From the NCBI RefSeq assembly GCF_023701745.1, contig NZ_JAJOZB010000001.1:4594501-4658500 (forward strand): 64,000 nucleotides of DNA, given 5' to 3'. This document shows, one piece after another, positions 53,436 through 63,132 of this stretch. How positions within the stretch are numbered: the stretch's first letter is position 1; each line of letters opens with the position of its first letter. The translations under genes and the position numbers were made by a program. This stretch comes from Streptomyces sp. RKAG293. Its GTDB lineage: Bacteria; Actinomycetota; Actinomycetes; Streptomycetales; Streptomycetaceae. The notes under the pieces were generated by a model, which was not told the origin of the DNA, made no database searches, and saw nothing but the letters and a program-made list of their open reading frames with translations.

Positions 53436-53466
53436 ATCGCCCCTCGCGCCGTCCGGGCCGTGCCAT

Positions 53467-53480
53467 GTTCCACGTGGAAC
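53467..53480. promoter_or_regulatory. parS: parS site (GTTCCACGTGGAAC), second of a pair
   Basis: Symmetric parS, 45 bp from the previous one, 20 bp beyond the cca stop. Confidence 0.95.
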
Positions 53481-53499
53481 ATCGCGTCCACCGGAATGC

Positions 53500-54915
53500 T
53501 CAGCCCTGCGTCGCCCACCACTCCTTGAGCGCGGCGATCGCGTCCTCCTCGGCCATCGGGCCGTTCTCCAGCCGCAGCTCCAGCAGGAACTGGTAGGCCT
53601 TGCCGATCACCGGGCCGGGCGGGACATCCAGGATCCGCATGATCTGGTTGCCGTCCAGGTCAGGACGGATCGAATCGAGCTCCTCCCGCTCCTGGAGTTC
53701 GCCGATCCGCTCCTCCAGCCCGTCATAGGTACGGGAGAGCGCCGCCGCCTTGCGCTTGTTCCGCGTCGTGCAGTCGGACCGGGTGAGCTTGTGCAGCCGG
53801 CCCAGCAGCGGGCCCGCGTCGCGCACATAACGCCGGACGGCGGAGTCCGTCCACTCCCCGGTGCCGTACCCGTGGAACCGCAGGTGCAGCTCGACGAGCC
53901 GGGCGACGTCCTTGATCATGTCGTTGGGGTACTTGAGCTTGGCCATCCTGGCCTTGGTCATCTTCGCGCCCACCACCTCGTGGTGGTGGAAGGAGACCCG
54001 GCCGTCGGACTCGAAGCGCCGGGTCCGCGGCTTGCCGATGTCGTGCAGCAGCGCGGCCAGCCGCAGCACCAGGTCGGGGCCGTCCGTCTCCAGGTCGATG
54101 GCCTGCTCCAGGACGGTCAGCGAGTGCTCGTAGACGTCCTTGTGCCGGTGGTGTTCATCACGCTCCAGGCGCAGCGCCGAGAGCTCCGGCAGCACCCGCT
54201 CCGCCAGCCCGGTGTCGACCAGCAGCCGCAGACCCTTGCGCGGGTTGTCCGAGAGGATGAGCTTGTTCAGCTCGTCCCGGACCCGCTCCGCCGAGACGAT
54301 CTCGATCCGGTCCGCCATCGCCGTCATCGCGGCGACGACCTCGGGAGCGACCTCGAAGTCCAGCTGGGCCGCGAAGCGCGCGGCGCGCATCATCCGCAGC
54401 GGGTCGTCGGAGAAGGAGTCCTCCGGCGTACCGGGAGTGCGCAGCAGCCGGCCGGCCAGGTCGTCGAGGCCGCCGTACGGGTCGACGAAGACGCTTCCCG
54501 GCAGCGCGACGGCCATCGCGTTGACCGTGAAGTCCCGGCGGACCAGATCCTCCTCGATGGTGTCGCCGTAGGAGACCTCGGGCTTGCGGGAGGTCCGGTC
54601 GTAGGCCTCCGACCGGTAGGTGGTGACTTCGACCTGGAAGCCGTCCTTCATGCACCCGACGGTGCCGAAGGCGATACCGACCTCCCACACGGCCTCCGCC
54701 CAGGGCCGGATGATCTTCAGCACCTGTTCCGGGCGGGCGTCGGTCGTGAAGTCCAGGTCGTTGCCGAGCCTGCCGAGCAGGGTGTCACGGACCGAGCCGC
54801 CGACGAGGGCGAGCTTGAAGCCGGCTTCCTGGAAGCGGCGGCCGAGGTCTTCGGCGACCGGCGCGACCGTGTGAGGGGCCTGCTGGATCTGGGGGTCATT
54901 GTTGGCATTCGGCAC
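53500..54915 (-). CDS. cca: CCA tRNA nucleotidyltransferase
   Basis: A 471-aa class II nucleotidyltransferase with HD domain. LALVGGSVRDTLLGRLGNDL then DFTTDA is the catalytic head (DxD); RRDFTVNAMAVALPG and SDDPLRMMRAARFAAQLDFE are the RRD and neck motifs; LAALLHDIGKPRTRRF is the HD site. It repairs or adds the 3' CCA of tRNAs. The GTG at 54915 has no ribosome site and may be leaderless. Syntenic with M. tuberculosis pcnA (Rv3907c), upstream of the murJ block and divergent from it. Confidence 0.94.
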   Translation of the reverse strand: MPNANNDPQIQQAPHTVAPVAEDLGRRFQEAGFKLALVGGSVRDTLLGRLGNDLDFTTDARPEQVLKIIRPWAEAVWEVGIAFGTVGCMKDGFQVEVTTYRSEAYDRTSRKPEVSYGDTIEEDLVRRDFTVNAMAVALPGSVFVDPYGGLDDLAGRLLRTPGTPEDSFSDDPLRMMRAARFAAQLDFEVAPEVVAAMTAMADRIEIVSAERVRDELNKLILSDNPRKGLRLLVDTGLAERVLPELSALRLERDEHHRHKDVYEHSLTVLEQAIDLETDGPDLVLRLAALLHDIGKPRTRRFESDGRVSFHHHEVVGAKMTKARMAKLKYPNDMIKDVARLVELHLRFHGYGTGEWTDSAVRRYVRDAGPLLGRLHKLTRSDCTTRNKRKAAALSRTYDGLEERIGELQEREELDSIRPDLDGNQIMRILDVPPGPVIGKAYQFLLELRLENGPMAEEDAIAALKEWWATQG

Positions 54916-55060
54916 AACGTAAAAGGGTACGTGGCCGCGAGCCTCCTGGCCTCCGCGTTATGTCCCCGGTCCACATGGAGCAGTCCGCAGCACTTTGCCT
55001 CTCGCCCGATCGTTAACATGCCAGGACGCACATCCGATTGACGACAGGACGGGCAAACGA

Positions 55061-57460
55061 GTGGGCGAGGCGGCACAGTCACCCGGTACACCCACGGCTC
55101 GTCCGCGGCGGCTACGCCGCGTGGCCGCGCTGATCGCCGGGGCGTCGCTCTTCGCGGGCCTGCTGCAGGTGCACGCCGCACCCGCCGCCTACGCCACCAC
55201 GGCCGGTACCGGATCGCGGACCGCCCAGGTGTCCCTGGAATCCATGGACCCGGTCACCCCGGCCAAGGACGGCACGATCACCGTCGACGGCACCGTCACC
55301 AACACCGGACGGGCCACGATCACCCATGCCGAGGCCGGCCTGCGGGTCTCCTCCAGCAGCCCGCTGACCAGCCGCAGCGCGATCAGCTCCGCCGCCGCAC
55401 GCACCGGGAGCACCGGTGACGACGGCAGCCTGCTCAACGAGTACACGGCCAAGCTGGCGGACATCCCGTCCGGCACGAGCAGCCCCTTCTCCCTGAAGGT
55501 GCCCGTGAGCGCCCTGGAGCTGGGCGCTGACGGCGTCTACCAGCTCGGGGTCACCCTCAACGGCCAGACCGCCGACGAGGCCTACAACCACGTCCTGGGG
55601 ATCCAGCGGACGTTTCTCCCCTGGTACGCGAAGGCTGAGGCCAAGCCGACCCAGTTCACGTTCCTGTGGCCGCTGGCCGACCGGCCGCACCTGGCCGTGC
55701 GCAGCGACACCGACGACCAGCAGAGTCCGATCTTCCTCGACGACGACCTCGCGGCGGATCTCGCGCCCGGCGGCCGGCTGCAGCAGATGGTGGAGCTGGG
55801 CAGGACCCTGCCGATCACCTGGGTCGTCGATCCCGACCTGCTCGCCACCGTCGACTTCATGACCCGCAGCTACCGGGTGCTGGGTCCTGACGGTGACATC
55901 GCGCACACGACGCCGGGCACGGGCACCGAGAACGCCAAGCAGTGGCTCAACGACCTGAAGTCCGCGACCGCCGGCCATGAAGTGGTGTCGCTGCCCTTCG
56001 GTGACACCGACATCGCGTCGATCGCCCATCACGGCAAGGACGTCCCCGCGACCCTCGGCCACCTCAAGACGGCCACTGATCTGGGGGTCAGGACCGTCGA
56101 CACGATCCTCGGCCTCGAACCGACCGCCAATGTGGCCTGGCCGGCCGAGGGCGCCGTCGATCCGTCGATCGTGGACGTCGCCACCGCCGGCGGGGCCGAC
56201 AACGTCATCGCGCGCAGCGACAGCTTCGGCGAGACCGGCTCGCTCGACTACACCCCGACGTCCGCCCGGCCGATCAGCGGCGGCACCACGGCGGTGGTCA
56301 CCGACGCCGTCCTCTCCAAGGCGTTCGCGGGCGACATGACGCGCGCCTCGACGGCGGCCCTCGCGGTCCAGGAGTTCCTCTCCCAGACCCTCATGATCAC
56401 CCTGCAGGCGCCGACCAAGCAGCGCAGCATCGTCGTCGCCCCGCAGCGCATGCCCACCGCGTCCCAGGCCCAGGAGATGGCCCGGGGCATCTCGGCGGTC
56501 GGCCACAGCCCCTGGGCGCAGACCATCAGCTTCGACGCGGCCACCAAGGCGCCCGCCGACCCGGCCGCCAACCACAAGGTGCCCGGCACCTCCGCGTACC
56601 CCGACTACCTGCGCAAGCAGGAGATCAGCACCAGTGCGTTCCAGGACATCCAGCGGACGCAGGGCCAGCTCAACGGCTTCACGGTGATCCTCAGCCGCAA
56701 GGACCGGGTCACCGTCCCCTTCACCGCCGCCGTGCTGCGCTCGATGTCCAACGCCTGGCGCGGCGACCCCGTCGGCGCCGCGCTCTTCCGTAACTCGATC
56801 GGCTCCTACCTCACCGACCTCATGGGCTCGGTGCACATCCTGGACAAGACCAACCTCACCCTGTCCGGGCGCAGTGCCACGATCCCGGTCACCGTGAAGA
56901 ACGAACTCGGGCAGGCCGTCACCGGACTGGAACTGCGGCTCACCTCCAGCGCGCAGATCCGGCTGGACGTCGGCGACCCCCAGCCGGTCACCGTCGAGGG
57001 CGGCCACACCCGCTCGCTGAAGTTCCCCACCAAGGCGGGCGCGAACGGCCTGGCACAGGTGACCGCCCAGCTCTACACCAAGGACGGCGTCAAGTACGGC
57101 GATCCGATCTCGTTCAACGTCAAGGTCACGTCGATCACCGACACCGTGATGCTGGTGATCGCCGGCGGCCTGCTGCTCCTCGCGCTGGCCGGGGTGAAGA
57201 TGTACAACCAGCGCAAGCGCAAGGCGGCCGCCGGAGCCGGTGGCACCGATGCCGACGGAGACGACGACGGCGACGCGGCCGGTGACGGCGACGACGGCAC
57301 GGACGGTGCCGATGGTGCGGACGGTACGGGCGGTGCGGACGGCGTGGGGGAGAGCGACGGTGCGGACCGCGCCGAAGCCGGGCAGCCGGGTGACCCGGCT
57401 CCGGACACCGCCGCGGAAAACACGGACCCGTCCCCGCCGGGTGAGAAGGTGGACCGATAG
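55061..57460 (+). CDS. DUF6049-family secreted/membrane-anchored protein
   Basis: A 799-aa protein with a signal peptide (RRLRRVAALIAGASLFAGLL then QVHAAPAAYA), a large extracytoplasmic part with an Ig-like start (ITVDGTVTNTGRATITHAEA) and a C-terminal anchor (TVMLVIAGGLLLLALAGVKM) near residue 700, followed by an Asp/Gly-rich tail of about 90 residues. It is the homologue of M. tuberculosis Rv3909, next to MurJ in both. Probably an accessory of cell-wall assembly; biochemical role unknown. The start GTG has only a weak GGACGGG. MurJ follows by 43 bp. Confidence 0.85.
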   Translation: MGEAAQSPGTPTARPRRLRRVAALIAGASLFAGLLQVHAAPAAYATTAGTGSRTAQVSLESMDPVTPAKDGTITVDGTVTNTGRATITHAEAGLRVSSSSPLTSRSAISSAAARTGSTGDDGSLLNEYTAKLADIPSGTSSPFSLKVPVSALELGADGVYQLGVTLNGQTADEAYNHVLGIQRTFLPWYAKAEAKPTQFTFLWPLADRPHLAVRSDTDDQQSPIFLDDDLAADLAPGGRLQQMVELGRTLPITWVVDPDLLATVDFMTRSYRVLGPDGDIAHTTPGTGTENAKQWLNDLKSATAGHEVVSLPFGDTDIASIAHHGKDVPATLGHLKTATDLGVRTVDTILGLEPTANVAWPAEGAVDPSIVDVATAGGADNVIARSDSFGETGSLDYTPTSARPISGGTTAVVTDAVLSKAFAGDMTRASTAALAVQEFLSQTLMITLQAPTKQRSIVVAPQRMPTASQAQEMARGISAVGHSPWAQTISFDAATKAPADPAANHKVPGTSAYPDYLRKQEISTSAFQDIQRTQGQLNGFTVILSRKDRVTVPFTAAVLRSMSNAWRGDPVGAALFRNSIGSYLTDLMGSVHILDKTNLTLSGRSATIPVTVKNELGQAVTGLELRLTSSAQIRLDVGDPQPVTVEGGHTRSLKFPTKAGANGLAQVTAQLYTKDGVKYGDPISFNVKVTSITDTVMLVIAGGLLLLALAGVKMYNQRKRKAAAGAGGTDADGDDDGDAAGDGDDGTDGADGADGTGGADGVGESDGADRAEAGQPGDPAPDTAAENTDPSPPGEKVDR

Positions 57461-57503
57461 CCAGGCCGGGTCTCGACAGCGGACAATCAATAAGGTGGGG
57501 CAG

Positions 57504-59605
57504 ATGAACGCGCCGTACGACGGTGACCGCGACCGGGAGACTCCGGCCGGAGATCCGCGCGCACAGGTACCGCCGCCACCCCGGGCCACCACCCGGTCCC
57601 GCCGGACCCCTACCTGCAGAACACCTACGCCTACGATCCCTACCAGCAGCAGGATCCGACCGCGCAGGACCCCGTCGGCGAGGCCCTCTACGACCGCGCC
57701 GCGCACCCTCCGCCGCCGCCCCCGCCGTACGGTCAGCCGTGGCCCCCGCAGCAACAGCCGTACCAGATGCCGTACGGCGACGACGCCACCACGCAGTACG
57801 TCGGGGTGGACGACCTGGTGACCCACGCGGCCGAGGAGCCTCCCCCTTACGACGCGTTCGCGCACCTGTACCGCGACCAGCAGCCCGCCGCGGCGCCCAC
57901 CGGGCCCACCGTGGTGGTGCCCGAGCCGGAGCAGCAGGCGGCCCCGGTCCCCGCGCCCCGCTCCGCCGGCCGCGGCGCCAGCATCCTGAAGTCCAGCGCC
58001 CTGATGGCGGCCGGCACCCTGGTCTCCCGCCTCACCGGCTTCGTCCGCACCCTGGTCATCGCCGCGGCGATCGGGGTCGCCACCCTCGGCGACTCCTACG
58101 CAGTGGCGATGGTCCTGCCCACGATGATCTACATCCTCACCGTCGGCGGCGGCCTCAACTCCGTCTTCGTCCCGCTGCTGGTCCGCGCGATGAAGGACGA
58201 CGAGGACGGTGGCACCGCCTTCGCCAACCGGCTGCTGACCCTGGTCATGGTCATCCTCGGCGGCATCGTCACGCTCACCGTGATCGCGGCCCCGCTGCTG
58301 GTCCGCATGATGTCCACGAAGATCGCGGACAACCCGGCCACCTTCGACGTCGCGGTGACCTTCGCCCGCTACTGCCTGCCCACGATCTTCTTCATGGGTG
58401 TGCACGTCGTGATGGGCCAGATCCTCAACGCCCGCGGCAAGTTCGGCGCGATGATGTGGACCCCGGTCCTCAACAACATCGTCGTCATCTTCACCTTCGG
58501 CATGTTCATCTGGGTCTACGGCTCCTACGGCACGACCAACATGGACGCCACCACGATCTCCCCCGAGGGCATCCAGCTGCTCGGCATCGGCACCCTGCTC
58601 GGCCTGGCCGTGCAGTCCATCGCGATGCTGCCCTATCTGCGCGAGGCGGGCTTCAAGTTCCGGCTGCGCTTCGACTGGCGCGGCCACGGACTCGGCCACG
58701 CCGCGAAGCTGGCCAAGTGGACGTTCTTCTTCGTCCTCGCCAACCAGGCCGGCCTCATCGTCGTCACCCAGCTCGCCACCTGGGCCGGATCCGAGGCCGA
58801 CAAGCTCGGTTTCCAGGGCACCGGCATCACCGCGTACAACAACGCGCTGCTGATCTGGCAGATGCCGCAGGCGATCATCACGGTCTCCGTCATGGCCGCC
58901 GTGCTGCCCCGGATCTCCCGCGCCGCCCACGACGGGGACTCACCCGCGGTCCGCGACGACATCTCCTACGGCCTGCGCACCTCGGCCGTGGCCATCGTCC
59001 CGGCCGCCTTCGCCTTCCTCGCCCTGGGCGTCCCGATGTGCAGCCTGCTGTACGCCGGCACCGGCACGGACTCCGCGCGCAACATCGGATTCATCCTGAT
59101 GGCCTTCGGGATCGGACTGATCCCGTTCTCCGTGCAGTACGTCGTGCTGCGCGGCTTCTACGCCTTCGAGGACACCCGCACCCCCTTCTACAACACGGTG
59201 ATCGTCGCCGCCGTGAACGCCGCCGCTTCCGCGGCCTGCTTCGTCGTGCTCCCCTCCCGCTGGGCCGTGGTCGGCATGGCCTTCTCCTACGGGCTGGCTT
59301 ACGCGGTCGGCGTCGGAGTCGCCGTCAGGCGGCTGCGCACCCGGCTGGGCGGCGACCTCGACGGCAAGCGCATCACCCGGACGTACGCGCGCCTCACCGG
59401 CGCCTGCGTCCCCGCCGCCCTGGCCGCCGGGGTCGCGGTCTACGGCATCACCCGGACGCTGGGCAGCGGGGCGTCCGGCTCGCTGGTCTCACTGATCGTC
59501 GGCGGCGCACTGCTGATCGGCATCTTCTACATCGCCGCCAAGCGCATGAGGATCGAGGAAATGACCGCGATGGTCGGAATGGTGCGCGGCAGACTCGGCC
59601 GCTGA
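57504..59605 (+). CDS. murJ: Lipid II flippase MurJ (MviN), with an apparent one-base frame break in the N-terminal tail
   Basis: The body (from about 57960) has 14 membrane segments: SILKSSALMAAGTLVSRLTG, MGQILNARGKFGAMMWTPVL and GLIPFSVQYVVLRGFYAFED are MurJ hallmarks. It flips lipid II across the membrane. The expected start is the ATG at 57504 (MNAPYDGDRDRETPAGDP), but this frame breaks near 57580: the later part continues one frame off as PVPPDPYLQNTYAYDPYQQQ. One additional C in the run CCCC at 57579-57582 joins both parts as QVPPPPPGHHPVPPDPYLQ. Otherwise translation would start only at Met 57767. Essential gene. Confidence 0.9.
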
Positions 59606-59613
59606 TCGAAAGA

Positions 59614-59645
59614 ACACGGCGGGCAACCATCGGCTCCCGCCGTGT
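59614..59645 (+). terminator. Hairpin after murJ
   Basis: 10-bp stem ACACGGCGGG / CCCGCCGTGT with a 12-nt loop, 8 nt after the murJ stop. It may be partial, because the pseudokinase gene follows closely. Confidence 0.5.
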
Positions 59646-59729
59646 GTCGTGCAGAGAGCCGGACTGTGGGCACAATTGGCCTTGGCTCTGAAGTGGGATC
59701 GCGCAACGGATGGGGAGGCAGGAACGACG

Positions 59730-61436
59730 GTGGCGGATCGGAGTACGGCTGCCGTCGGAGTGGCCAATGAGAGCGGCGAGCCGCCGCCCACCGTCCAGCA
59801 GGACGGGGCCACACCCGACGAGACGACGGATCAGAACAACCCCCAGGACGCGCGGGACGCACCGCAGGACGAGGCAGCAGCAGAGCAGCACAAGGGCGAC
59901 AGCAAGCCGCCGGAACTCCACAGCGGCCACAAGCTCGCCCGCCGCTACCAGTTGGAGGAGTGCGTCACCCGCCTCGACGGCTTCAGCAGCTGGCGGGCGG
60001 TCGACGAGAAGCTACGGCGTGCCGTCGGCATCCATCTCCTGCCCGCCGACCACGCCAGGGCGCGTCAGGTGCTCGCCGCCGCCCGTTCGGCCGCACTCCT
60101 GGGTGATCCCCGCTTCGTCCAGGTCCTCGACGCGGTCGAGGAGAACGACCTCGTCTACGTCATCCACGAATGGCTCCCCGACGCCGCCGCGCTCAGTGAC
60201 AGCCTGGCCGCCGGACCGCTGGAGCCGCACGACGCCTACCAGATGGTCAGCCAGGTCTCCCAGGCCATGGCCGCCGCCCATCGCGAGGGACTGGCGCATC
60301 TGCGGCTCAGCCCCGGCTCCATCCTGCGCACCGGCTCCGGGCAGTACCGCATCCGCGGCCTCGCCGTCACCGCCGCACTGCGCGGTCTGAAGTCCGAGCG
60401 ACCGCAGCGCGAGGACACCGAGGCGATCGGCGCGCTGCTGTACGCCTCGCTCACCCGGCGCTGGCCGTACGAGGAGGACGCGTACGGCCTCACCGGCCTC
60501 CCCAAGGCCGTCGGGCTGGTCGCTCCCGACCAGGTGCGTGCGGGGGTCCACCGCGGGCTGTCCGAGATCGCGATGCGGGCGCTCGTCAACGAGGGCGCCA
60601 CCGCCTCCCGCGAGGAATCGCCCTGCACCACTCCGGAGGAGCTGGCCCGAGCGGTCGCCGGACTGCCCCGGATCAAGCCTCCCGAGCCGGACATCTCGCC
60701 GTACCAGCGCACCACGTACCAGCAGGGTCCCTACCGCCAGCCGCCCGCCACGCCCCGGCCGGCCCCCGCGCCCCCCGCTCCGCCGCCGGCCCTTCCCGGC
60801 CGCACCGGCAAGGTGCTCAAGTGGGCCGTCTCCGCGCTGCTGATCGCCGCGCTGGGCCTGGGCAGCTGGCAGCTCGCGGACACCCTCATGGGCCGCGAGG
60901 AACAGAACAAGGACGACACCGGCACCTCCCAGCGGGCCGGCCAGGACCCCAGCAGTGCCGCTCCCGGCACACCGCTGGCCATCTCCTCGGCCAGTGAGTT
61001 CTCACCCCTGGACGCCCCGATAGCGGCCGACAAGGTCGCCTTCGCCGTCGACGGCAAGGCCGACACCTCCTGGATCACCAGCAACTACAAGGGCCAGTCG
61101 AACTTCGGCAACCTGCCCAACCGCATCCAGGGCAGTGGCATCATCGTCGACCTGGGCAGCCGACGTAAGGTCACCGGCATCGACCTCACGATGTGGGTGC
61201 CCGGCCAGACCGTAGAGGTGCTGGCCGCGGCACCGGACGCTTCCCAGCCCACCGCCCTGGCGGCCTTCCCGCAGCGGTTCGCCCCGGCGGCCAAGGCCGG
61301 GAGCACCGTTCAGGTGACCGCCGGCCAGCCGGTGGAAACGCGCTACGTCCTGATCCACATCACCGACCTGCCACCCGAGTCCGGTGGTGGCTTCCGTGGC
61401 GGCATCACGGAAATAAAGGTCCTCGGCAACAGCTGA
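59730..61436 (+). CDS. MurJ-associated pseudokinase with C-terminal discoidin-like domain
   Basis: A 568-aa membrane protein. A protein-kinase-like domain covers about 75-330, but the catalytic loop reads HREGLAHLRLSPGSIL (no HRD Asp) and the DFG region reads IRGLAV, so it should be inactive. A Pro-rich linker, one membrane segment (VLKWAVSALLIAALGLGSW, near 362) and an external domain at about 420-568 (KVAFAVDGKADTSWITSNY, then GSGIIVDLGSRRKVTGIDLT) of the F5/8 discoidin type follow. M. tuberculosis MviN carries the same pseudokinase fused to the flippase, where it binds FhaA. GGGGAGG precedes the GTG. Confidence 0.88.
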   Translation: MADRSTAAVGVANESGEPPPTVQQDGATPDETTDQNNPQDARDAPQDEAAAEQHKGDSKPPELHSGHKLARRYQLEECVTRLDGFSSWRAVDEKLRRAVGIHLLPADHARARQVLAAARSAALLGDPRFVQVLDAVEENDLVYVIHEWLPDAAALSDSLAAGPLEPHDAYQMVSQVSQAMAAAHREGLAHLRLSPGSILRTGSGQYRIRGLAVTAALRGLKSERPQREDTEAIGALLYASLTRRWPYEEDAYGLTGLPKAVGLVAPDQVRAGVHRGLSEIAMRALVNEGATASREESPCTTPEELARAVAGLPRIKPPEPDISPYQRTTYQQGPYRQPPATPRPAPAPPAPPPALPGRTGKVLKWAVSALLIAALGLGSWQLADTLMGREEQNKDDTGTSQRAGQDPSSAAPGTPLAISSASEFSPLDAPIAADKVAFAVDGKADTSWITSNYKGQSNFGNLPNRIQGSGIIVDLGSRRKVTGIDLTMWVPGQTVEVLAAAPDASQPTALAAFPQRFAPAAKAGSTVQVTAGQPVETRYVLIHITDLPPESGGGFRGGITEIKVLGNS

Positions 61437-61457
61437 GCGGCGGACGGGGAGGCGCTT

Positions 61458-62135
61458 GTGGACGACGGCAGCAAGCCGGGGGAGGAGGCCAGCGACGCTG
61501 ATCTCCTCGCCCGGCACGTCGCGGGAGACCCCGACGCCTTCGGGGAGATCGTCCGGCGCCACCGCGACCGCCTCTGGGCGGTCGCCCTGCGCACCCTGGG
61601 GGACCGCGAGGAAGCCGCCGACGCCGTCCAGGACGCTCTGGTGTCCGCCTTCCGCGCCGCCCACACCTTCCGGGGCCAGTCCGCGGTCACCACCTGGCTG
61701 CACCGGATAACCGTGAACGCGTGCCTGGACCGGGCGCGCAAGACCGCCTCCCGCCGCACCTCCCCCGTCGTCGACGAGGACCGCTTCGAGACGCTCCTCG
61801 AACCGCATGAGTCCGCCGCCGCCCCCGCCGAGCGCGGCGAGCTCCACCGCGAACTGATCACCGCCCTGGCCACCCTGCCTCCCGATCAGCGCGCCGCCCT
61901 GGTCCTGGTGGACATGCAGGGCTACCCCGTCGCCGAGGCCGCCGCCGTCCTCGATGTGCCGACCGGCACCGTGAAGAGCAGATGCGCGCGCGGCCGGGCA
62001 CGGCTCCTTCCACTCCTCACTCATCTGCGCGCCGACCAGGGGAGTAACGCGGACCCAGGCCGGGGAAGGAACCGGACGGAGGGGACATCCGTCCCAGAGA
62101 CGGCAACGGAAAAGGGCGGAGGTGGCCACCAGTGA
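61458..62135 (+). CDS. sigM: ECF sigma factor SigM
   Basis: A 225-aa ECF sigma factor. Region 2 reads DADLLARHVAGDPDAFGEIV then RRHRDRLWAVALRTLGDREE and AADAVQDALVSAFR; region 4 reads LATLPPDQRAALVLVDMQGY then PVAEAAAVLDVPTGTVKSRC. The last 35 residues are a polar extension. It follows the pseudokinase by 21 bp and overlaps its anti-sigma factor (GTGA), the usual ECF arrangement. The synteny with sigM and trxB matches M. tuberculosis. Confidence 0.92.
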   Translation: MDDGSKPGEEASDADLLARHVAGDPDAFGEIVRRHRDRLWAVALRTLGDREEAADAVQDALVSAFRAAHTFRGQSAVTTWLHRITVNACLDRARKTASRRTSPVVDEDRFETLLEPHESAAAPAERGELHRELITALATLPPDQRAALVLVDMQGYPVAEAAAVLDVPTGTVKSRCARGRARLLPLLTHLRADQGSNADPGRGRNRTEGTSVPETATEKGGGGHQ

Positions 62136-63031
62136 CTTCGACGACGGGGATGGACGCACACCCCGAGGTCTCGGAGATCTCGGACCTGGCCGAAGGCATC
62201 CTTCCGCCGGGCCGCTCCGCGGACGTACGCGGCCATCTCGACGGCTGCGCGCTCTGCTCCGACGTGCGCACCTCGCTGGACGAGATCCGCAACCTGCTGG
62301 GCACTCTCCCCGGCCCCCCGCGCATGCCCGCCGACATCGCCGGCCGTATCGACGCCGCACTCGCCGCCGAAGCGCTGCTCGACGCGACGGCGCCCCCGGC
62401 TGTTCCACGTGGAACAGCCGACGCATCGGTTCCACGTGGAACAGCGGCGGCGGCCGATCGGCCCACCGGCCACGCTGCGGCCTCCACGGGACCCGGACGC
62501 GGCCACGCCCGCCCCCGGCGCCGCTGGGCCAGGACACTGCTCGTCACGGCCTCCACGGTCGCGGTCCTGGGTTTCGGCGGCGTCCTGCTGCACTCCATCG
62601 ACGTGGGTACGACCAGCAGCGACACCGCCAAGAAGGACTCGAGCGCCCAGGGCGCCGCGCGGACGCCCGCCGAGACACCGAACGAGGCCATGGCCGCGAG
62701 TGCCCTGCAGGCACGCGTCCATGAACTCCTGGGGACGTACTCGACCGCCAAGGCCGGCAGCGATCCGCAGAGCCCGGCGCTCGGCTCGGACACCCCCGCC
62801 ACCACGCCGCTGCGCGCCCACTCCGTCCCCCTGCCGCCGTGTGTGCAGGACGGCGTCCACCGCTCCGAGCAGCCGCTCGCCTCCGCGCACGAACCCTTCG
62901 AGGGCACCGACGCATATCTGGTGGTCCTTCCCCATCCCGGCGACCCGGCCCATGTCGATCTGTATGTCGTGGACGCCGGCTGCTCCACCAAGCCGGGCCG
63001 GGTACTTCGCCAGGACACATACGCGCGCTGA
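62132..63031 (+). CDS. Zinc-binding anti-sigma factor (ZAS type) with two in-frame parS sites
   Basis: A 299-aa membrane protein. The N-terminal domain has HLDGCALC, i.e. the HxxxCxxC motif of ZAS anti-sigma factors. Residues 90-106 contain VPRGTA twice, each encoded by a parS site. A basic segment and one membrane segment follow (TLLVTASTVAVLGFGGVLLH), then an external domain of about 150 residues with two cysteines. It should hold SigM at the membrane. Its GTG overlaps the sigM stop by 4 nt. The parS insertions fall in a linker, where extra residues are tolerated. Confidence 0.88.
   Translation: MTSTTGMDAHPEVSEISDLAEGILPPGRSADVRGHLDGCALCSDVRTSLDEIRNLLGTLPGPPRMPADIAGRIDAALAAEALLDATAPPAVPRGTADASVPRGTAAAADRPTGHAAASTGPGRGHARPRRRWARTLLVTASTVAVLGFGGVLLHSIDVGTTSSDTAKKDSSAQGAARTPAETPNEAMAASALQARVHELLGTYSTAKAGSDPQSPALGSDTPATTPLRAHSVPLPPCVQDGVHRSEQPLASAHEPFEGTDAYLVVLPHPGDPAHVDLYVVDAGCSTKPGRVLRQDTYAR
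62402..62415. promoter_or_regulatory. parS: parS site (GTTCCACGTGGAAC) inside the anti-sigma gene, first
   Basis: Symmetric parS read in frame as V-P-R-G-T. Confidence 0.95.
62429..62442. promoter_or_regulatory. parS: parS site (GTTCCACGTGGAAC) inside the anti-sigma gene, second
   Basis: Symmetric parS 27 bp from the first, again in frame as V-P-R-G-T. Confidence 0.95.
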
Positions 63032-63045
63032 CGGCGTACCGCCGC

Positions 63046-63072
63046 GGGAATGCTGGACCCTTAGGATCCGTT
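63046..63072 (+). promoter_or_regulatory. SigR-type promoter of trxB
   Basis: GGGAAT (63046-63051), 18 bp, then GTT (63070-63072) fits the SigR consensus GGAAT-N18-GTT. trxBA control by SigR under thiol stress is established in S. coelicolor. Start site about 55 nt before the GTG. Confidence 0.8.
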
Positions 63073-63132
63073 AGGCAGGACGAGAGTCCCGCCAGGGCCC
63101 CGCAGTAGTCGGTAGAGACGAGGAAGACACCC

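Noticed and set aside
55112-58930. Very long open frame on the minus strand opposite DUF6049 and murJ
   Set aside because: It is a composition effect of GC-rich third positions; the plus-strand proteins have recognisable domains and the minus frame does not.
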